Below are positions 58,577-64,000 of a stretch of 64,000 nucleotides of DNA, in pieces. Within the stretch, counting starts at the first letter, position 1; each line of letters opens with the position of its first letter. The stretch spans positions 6,514,462-6,578,461 of the forward strand of contig NC_012878.2 of the NCBI RefSeq assembly GCF_000003195.3. Reading direction: 5' to 3'. The stretch comes from Sorghum bicolor (taxonomy: Eukaryota; Streptophyta; Magnoliopsida; Poales; Poaceae). Under the pieces are notes generated by a model that had not been told where the DNA came from, did no database searches, and saw only the letters and a list, made by a program, of their open reading frames with translations. The translations under genes and the position numbers were made by a program.

Positions 58577-60738
58577 ATGGACAGACGTTGGATTCATGGT
58601 GCTCAGTTTACGCCTCAGTATATTTGTGGTGTCCGGTCTTTCATGAACTTTGTCAAAGAGAGGTTTACTGAGGCTGAGAAAATTTTATGCCCATGTCAAC
58701 ACTGTCTGAACAATGAATCTCTAGAGCAAAAATGAAGTAGAGAGGCACCTACTGCTCAATGGCATGTCTAGCACATATACCAGGTGGATAGATCATGGAG
58801 AGGATAGCAATATTCATGTTTTGGAGCAACTAGCAGTAGTTGAGGATGCAAATGTTGATTCTTTTGTACCTGAGGACACTAATGATTGTGGACTTGAAGG
58901 GATGTTAGGGGAACTTGTCAGGTCTGAACAACATGGAAATGGGGTTGTACCAGAAGATGGAAATGAGGGTGCTGCGGCATCACATTTCAAACAACTGATT
59001 GAAGATGCTAAACGTGAGCTATATCCTGGTTGTATGAATTTTTCAAGGTTCACATTTGTAATCAAGATGCTCCATGTGAAGTCATACTATAGGATCACTA
59101 ACTCAGCATTTTCTGCAATTTTGAAGATCTTGTCAGAAGCTTTCCCACAGTTTAATACTATTCCAAAATCATATGACGAAACAAAGAAAATGCTACGTGA
59201 ATTAGGACTTGGTTATGAATCAATTCATGTGTGCCCCAACAATTGTGTGCTATTTAGAAAGGCATATGCAGAGAAGGATAGTTGTCCAGTTTGTGAGGCA
59301 TCAAGATGGAAAGGTCCTGAGAGGAAGAAGGTTCCAGCAAAAGTATTGCGGCATTTTCCATTGGTCCCTAGGCTGCAAAGGTTGTTTGTTTCCAAGAAAA
59401 GATCTGAGGAAGCACAGTGGCATAAGTTGAAGAGGAAATACAATGAGAAGGAAATGACCCATCCTGCAGATGGAAAGACATGGGAAGATTTTGACAACCG
59501 CTGGCCTGATTTTGCTGAAGATGCACGAAACATAAGACTTGGACTTGCCACAGATGGTTTCAATCCTTTTAGCAACATGAGTTCATCTTATAGCATGTGG
59601 CCTGTTTTTGTGATTCCATACAACTTACCACCTTGGGCATGCATGGATGAATCTAATTTCATGATGGCTTTGTTGATTCCTGGTCCTCGTTCATCGGGGA
59701 AGGCCTTTGATGTTTTCTTGCAGCCTCTTGTAGAAGAATTACTTGAGTTATGGTCTGGTGTGGATACTCTTGATGCTATCACCGGAAAAGATTTTAAGCT
59801 TCGTGCTGCAGTGTTGTGGTGCATTCATGATTATCCAGCATTAAGTACCCTTTCAGGCCGTACCACAAGTGGTTACTTTGCTTGTCTCCATTGTGACAAA
59901 AATCCTCTGTCATATGCCATAAGGAGTAAGCTATGTTATATTGGTCACTGTCGTTTCCTTCCAAGAGGTCATCGTTTGCGCAGGGCCAGTGAATTTGCAT
60001 CCCTCCATGATAGCAGTGTGAAGCCAACTAGTTTCACCATAGAAGAGCTGCTAGAAGAATTAGAAAAGGTTAGAGATGAAAAGGAAGCGATCGGGCAATC
60101 GTGTGCCAATTTGGGGCAGAAGGAATTGTTTGTGGGACTTACCATAATGGTCATCTCTGAAGCTTAGACACAATTTGGATGTCATGCATATTGAAAAAAA
60201 TGTGTGTGAAAGCCTCCTTGGTACCATTCTAGACATAAAAGGGAAGTCAAAGGACACAGTTAATGCAAGGCTCGATCTGGCTGATTTGGGAATTAGAAAT
60301 GAGTTGCAATTACAGGATAGTGGAGGTTCATATGACATGCCCAAAGCTCGATATACATTGTCCAAGTCAAAAAAGACTCAATTTTGTAATTTCTTGCAAG
60401 AGGCCAAGTTTCCAGACGGATATGCTTCAAATATACAAAGATGCTTAAATGCTGACTCAATCAAGTGGCAAGGTCTGAAAACTCATGACTGCCACATTTT
60501 GTTGCAAAGGATTATACCAGCTGGGCTGAGAGGGCTGTTGGATGATGATATATATCAAACACTTGCTGAGTTCGGCAAATTTTTTAGGGAATTATGCAGC
60601 CAAAAACTTAACAAAGATGTCTTGAGTCGAATGAAGACTGAAATACCAGTCATATTGTGCAAGCTTGAGAAAATCTTCCCCTCTGCTTTTTTTGATGTCA
60701 TGGTTCACCTTGCTGTCCACTTGCTGAGCGAGACTTAG
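58577..60738 (+). pseudogene. TNP2-type CACTA transposase of CACTA G, truncated and frameshifted
   Basis: The start is an ATG at 58577 after a TTTATGTAG acceptor-like site, beginning MDRRWIHGAQFTPQYICGVR. The transposon-associated domain (ILCPCQHCLNNE) is frameshifted at about 58725 and continues MSSTYTRWIDHGED. The core is well kept to 60167: HVCPNNCVLFRK, LATDGFNPFSNMSSSYSMWP, IPGPRSSGKAFDVF. A frameshift and stop around 60115-60160 follow, then NLDVMHIEKNVCESLLG and a DUF4218-like part (HDCHILLQRIIPAGL). The frame ends at 60738 and the DUF4216 region is missing, replaced by an unrelated coiled coil. It belongs to a third TNP2 subfamily, different from those of CACTA C and F. Confidence 0.86.
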
Positions 60739-60749
60739 AACAGGAACTG

Positions 60750-60953
60750 GTGGTGGAGAAACAAACATCAAGTGATCTTAGGGAGGTTGTCAAGGCTCAA
60801 CAACAACAAATGGAAGAAATGATGAAGAAATTTCAGGAATCAGAAACAGCTAGGACTAAGCAAGAAGAGGAGTCGAAGAAAAGGCAAGCTGACATTGATG
60901 CACTTATCAAAACTTTGATGTCCATGGTTCCAGGATGCCAAGCAATGCAGTAA
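60750..60953 (+). pseudogene. Coiled-coil C-terminal tail of a tnpA-like gene
   Basis: Sixty-seven codons rich in Glu, Gln and Lys (DLREVVKAQQQQMEEMMKKF, SKKRQADIDALIKTLMSM) end at TAA 60951. Such tails close tnpA-like proteins in grass CACTAs. It follows directly on the truncated TNP2, so an internal deletion probably joined the middle of TNP2 to the end of tnpA. The following 600 bp is AT-rich 3' sequence with no gene. Confidence 0.5.
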
Positions 60954-61812
60954 TGTTGTCTTGGTTCCCAGCTGGTGCACCTATGTTGGTCGATGATTCT
61001 TTTGTTGATGGATGCATGATCTTTTGTTTGAACACAGTAACTTGTCTTCATGCAATGTTCTGGCAACATGCCCTTTTGTTTGAACATATGCATGGTCTTT
61101 GACCTGTGCAGTTCTGTAAACTTATGTAAGGTCTTATGCATGTTCTGTGAACTTTGTAAGCTCTGATGCATCCTTGTAGTATGCCAAATTTATATGTAAT
61201 TGACAGCTATGCTGGATATTTAGATAGATAGTGGGACCTCTGCCTATTTATGTGATGGTATATTTATATGTATCTGGCTTTGATCTGTGATGATCTGAAT
61301 AGTGTGAATTTAAAATTTAATGTCCTGTCAATTTTAATTTAAAACTGGCATCTATTTAAATTTAAATTTCTGTTATATTATGGTCCACAATGGGCCAATT
61401 CTACTATGAAACTGGACTAGCCCAATAGTACCTACTGTAATATGGGCCTAACTAAAAAAACTACACAAAACATGGGCCTAATTGGTCAAAATGGGCCATA
61501 AAGAGTCTATTGATGATGTGGCAAGATGGAAGCCATGTCAGATCAAACATCACCAAATGACATGCCTATAGCTGACATGGCAAATGAATTGTGACGTTTT
61601 TTTTCGTCGTCATAGCCTCTTCCTATTGTTGCTGACCAATTCATCCATGACGAACTAAAAAACCAATCTGTGACGGTCCACTTCGCCCCAACAAATGTAT
61701 GACGCGGGATACATGACGTTTTTCATGATCGTCATCATGAGTTAACTGTGACGCATTTTCTCTTGTCTGTGACGAAAGTAAACCGTCATGTATAAGGGAA
61801 TTTCTTGTAGTG

Positions 61813-61940
61813 CTAGCTTGAGCAGCAGAGGGTGTTCTTGATGGTGATTCAAATTTGTCCCTTGCTTCTACAAACTTCTTCTTCCTAAGGAGTTTCTCTG
61901 GATCTTCAGTAAAGTTTCTTGGAAGAGCAAAACCATTCAT
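61813..61940 (-). pseudogene. Athila-like gag, N-terminal fragment right of CACTA G
   Basis: On the minus strand from ATG 61940: MNGFALPRNFTEDPEKLLRK, then KKFVEARDKFESPSRTPSAA, up to the CTA duplication. It is the start of the gag interrupted at 57675, and the CACTA insertion separates the two parts by 4.1 kb. Confidence 0.7.
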
Positions 61941-62070
61941 TCATCACCCTGCATAAGATAAGAAAAATGATAATGACGAAGGGTGTACCTGATTGAGTAG
62001 AAATTGATTGGTAATATAACTTTATTCATGCATATATATGTTATCAATATATCCTGAGTTTATTATGCCT
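61941..62070 (-). other. Leader of the Athila-like element
   Basis: Untranslated sequence between the primer-binding site and gag, AT-rich with no feature. Confidence 0.55.
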
Positions 62071-62088
62071 ACCCCGGCAACAGCGCCA
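62071..62088 (-). other. Primer-binding site, tRNA-Asp type
   Basis: The plus strand reads ACCCCGGCAACAGCGCCA, which equals the 3' end of plant tRNA-Asp with one mismatch (A for G). It lies eight bases from the LTR end. Confidence 0.8.
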
Positions 62089-62096
62089 AAAATGCT

Positions 62097-63783
62097 TGTT
62101 GACATTTACTACCGTCATCACTAAAAATAGAGATAAACCCTACTCCTAGTAACAACACCAGAAATGCATGGTATTTAATTAACTTGTTAAATAGTCATAA
62201 ACCACTCAAATATTCCTAAGCACAAAGTAGGTTGTCATCCCTAATTATATTGCTAGGAATTTAATATAGATTCACATGTTCTACTGTAAAGACAGAGAAT
62301 AACAAATATGAATATAATTATAAACTAAATGGGTTCTGCAAGCGGACAGATAATTATACCGTTGTAGCATTTTACCTAGGGAAGTATCCACATTGTCAAT
62401 TTATATTTATACCACTGGGAAGGCTAAGGGTTAAACTATATTCTATTATATTGATAAGAAACTATATAAGATGAATAAATGATATTACCCAAGTCATAAT
62501 ATCTATTTCATATCAGGCAGAGGTCACAAGATAAATAAAGATAAATAATAATGGTAACATAATCATCAAGTATCATAATTAAGGATAATCATTAGAGCAT
62601 CTACTAGTCATAATAATAGTTAGCCAATGGATGAACTAGGGAGTTGGATCTAAGATAATTCTATAACTATGCCAATAAATAACTCTAATTAGTGCAATTA
62701 CATCTAGAAATCATCATTAAGTCAACCCTATATCATAGTTACATGTAAAGAGGCATCAACTAATGAGGGTTTTAAGACGCAACCGTCACCTCATTCGTGA
62801 CTGCGCCCATGCTAGTCCTACGTACGGAGGGTGGACTACAGAGGAACCAACCCAGCTGTCACCTACGCGGACTACCACACGACCCGGCACGTTAGGGGGC
62901 ACTCACAGACAAACAAGATATCTAGACACCATGTCTACATATTGTCTATCATCTACCCAATGATTGATTAGGTAAACGCTATATGAGCAATTACATGAAT
63001 TCAATAAGATCAAACCAACTATCCTAGACATATAATCAAAGTAGACAATGACTAATATAATCAAGAACATATGAATCTATTAAGAATAAAGTCTCCCTAA
63101 TATACAATTGAATACTATAAAGTAAGAACTAGATCTATTACCGAACTCTTGCACTCCACACCGATGCTAGGGGCTCCAGATCCCGATGAAGAACTAGATC
63201 TTCTCTACTTCTAATCTAACTAACTAGAACTATGAACTAGAAGGCTCTTGATGAACTTGAAGGCGCTTGATACTTGATGGCGCTTGATACTTGATGGCTT
63301 GAGGCCTTGATGAACTGATTGATGATTGATTGATTGTCTCCAGGGGGTCTACTCACATATTTATAGTCCAGTGGGATTCGCGTGCGCCGTAGGATCAAAC
63401 CGACTTAACCAAGGGCCGAGATGACTCCTCAAAGGCGGTGGAGGATGCTTCTAGAAGGGTGGAGCAAACCCTAGTAACAGGGGGGCGGCCGACGCTAGAG
63501 TGGGGCCGGCCGGACCCACCTGGCGGCCGCTGGCTCCACCCTCGTGTCGGATGTCTTCTAGAGTGTTCCTGAATCCTCTCGCGCCCTTTCCTGTGGCGGA
63601 TACGTTTCCGAGTTTGTTTTGCACTAGAGTCCATCTTTTTTAGCTTTCCTGAAATTCACCCTGGAAAATACAGAATATACAAGACTCATGGAAATTGTTA
63701 GTTTAAACCCTATACTCGTATGTATTCATGTTCTCCTTCAAGTTTAAAGTTATAATAAAAGTTGACATTATCGACCGTCAACA
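62097..63783 (-). mobile_element. 5' LTR of the Athila-like element (1.69 kb)
   Basis: The plus strand runs from TGTTGACATTTACTACCG to ATTATCGACCGTCAACA, giving TG...CA ends. On the minus strand a TATA box TATAAATA lies at 63365-63358, followed by an ATCAATCAATC-rich region that suits the transcript start. The block around 63245-63310 repeats CTTGATGGCGCTTGATA-type phrases. There is no second LTR for comparison. Confidence 0.8.
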
Positions 63784-64000
63784 ATTAGCATATAAAAGAT
63801 CAGTTCTTTACAATGTAAAGCCCCCAAAAAATAAAAAACATGAAGAACTCCGGTTCTTAGAACAACGAAGAAACCAGATCTGGCATGCCTGCATCTTAGA
63901 TCAAAACATCTCATTAGCTAGGGTTTCGAAACAGAGAGAAAAAATAGGGAAAGAAAGGGGAAAGAGATGGGGAACTCACTTGCTTGGAGTGGGGGGCGAT
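63784..64000. other. Right flank, possibly an exon/intron border on the minus strand
   Basis: The bases after the LTR are AT-rich, then purine-rich. Near the end the minus strand reads CCAAGCAAGTGAGTTCCCC, which contains a splice-donor-like AAGTGAGT. A gene may start beyond the window, but this cannot be judged from here. Confidence 0.25.

Larger units (their letters stand above)
57676..61812 (+). mobile_element. CACTA G: 4.14-kb CACTA element, TSD CTA
   Basis: It begins CACTACAAGAAATATCCTTA and ends AAGGGAATTTCTTGTAGTG, with CTA on both sides (57673-57675 and 61813-61815). Motifs TGACGGTTTA and GACGTCAT repeat at 57700-57870 and 61560-61800. The interior holds a decayed TNP2 and a short coiled-coil tail, and it interrupts the gag of the Athila-like element. 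Confidence 0.95.
55641..63783 (-). mobile_element. Athila-like Ty3/Gypsy retrotransposon, truncated: 5' LTR, leader, gag, protease
   Basis: Read on the minus strand it runs 5' LTR (63783-62097), tRNA-Asp-type primer-binding site, gag, zinc knuckle, protease, and then stops. RT, integrase and the 3' LTR are absent. Its gag is split by CACTA G (57676-61812). The gag with a C-x2-C-x4-H-x4-C knuckle, the D-F-G-A protease loop and the Asp-tRNA primer site suit the Athila clade. The clade call is by resemblance. Confidence 0.78.

Noticed and set aside
62763..62963. A 66-codon frame inside the Athila-like LTR
   Set aside because: It lies wholly within the LTR and is not in a position where this clade encodes protein.

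Overview
This is plant nuclear DNA, almost certainly from a grass (Poaceae). An Andropogoneae/Panicoid genome such as sorghum, sugarcane or Miscanthus is my best guess. The grounds are the dense nesting of CACTA (En/Spm) transposons, Tourist and Stowaway MITEs, Tat- and Athila-type Gypsy elements, and one GC-rich SAUR auxin-response gene of monocot type. The species call is inference. Nothing bacterial, organellar or CRISPR-like is present.

Layout. 1-8065: a Tourist MITE end, an 1.1-kb CACTA (A, 1851-2973, TSD AGA), a solo LTR (3069-5100, TSD CTTAG) and a 1.26-kb CACTA (B, 6482-7737, TSD TCA). 8066-40592: one very large composite CACTA (C, flanking AAA on both sides). It carries a GRF zinc-finger/membrane gene, a TNP2 transposase with a single in-frame stop in its core, and a tnpA-like gene fused to a Ulp1 (C48) protease domain. 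It has been invaded by a Tat-lineage Gypsy retrotransposon with TSD GTAAC and, further right, by a 7.5-kb non-autonomous CACTA-like element (D, 32588-40139) holding gene fragments.

The retrotransposon region is rearranged. The left LTR (13836-14538) is immediately followed by another copy of the target site and by 2.84 kb of CACTA C. That 2.84 kb is repeated after the right LTR (26119-26822). There is no primer-binding site, and gag begins only at about 17402. This is the structure expected from unequal exchange between a solo-LTR allele and a full-element allele. The retrotransposon also carries an antisense, intron-containing gene with a plant mobile domain (22207-25474).

40593-49013 is the least repetitive part. 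It holds a one-ended CACTA remnant (E), a SAUR gene broken by one inserted base (42398-42899, minus strand), a roughly 123-bp TA microsatellite upstream of it, a foldback repeat and a possible hAT-like element. 49014-64000 is again nested transposons. CACTA F (from 49014) is inserted into a Stowaway MITE and is cut off inside its tnpA gene at about 55640 by a truncated, minus-strand Athila-like Gypsy element. That element's 5' LTR lies at 62097-63783. Its gag is split by CACTA G (57676-61812, TSD CTA).

How the parts work together. In each complete CACTA family, TNP2 is the presumed catalytic transposase and the tnpA-like product is the presumed binder of the subterminal motif arrays. In CACTA C and CACTA F the same motif array plus a TATA box occurs twice: once at the left end, ahead of the first gene(s) and TNP2, and once internally, ahead of the tnpA-like gene. 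Every transposase gene here is broken, so all copies look non-autonomous now. All calls were made by reading the sequence without database searches.
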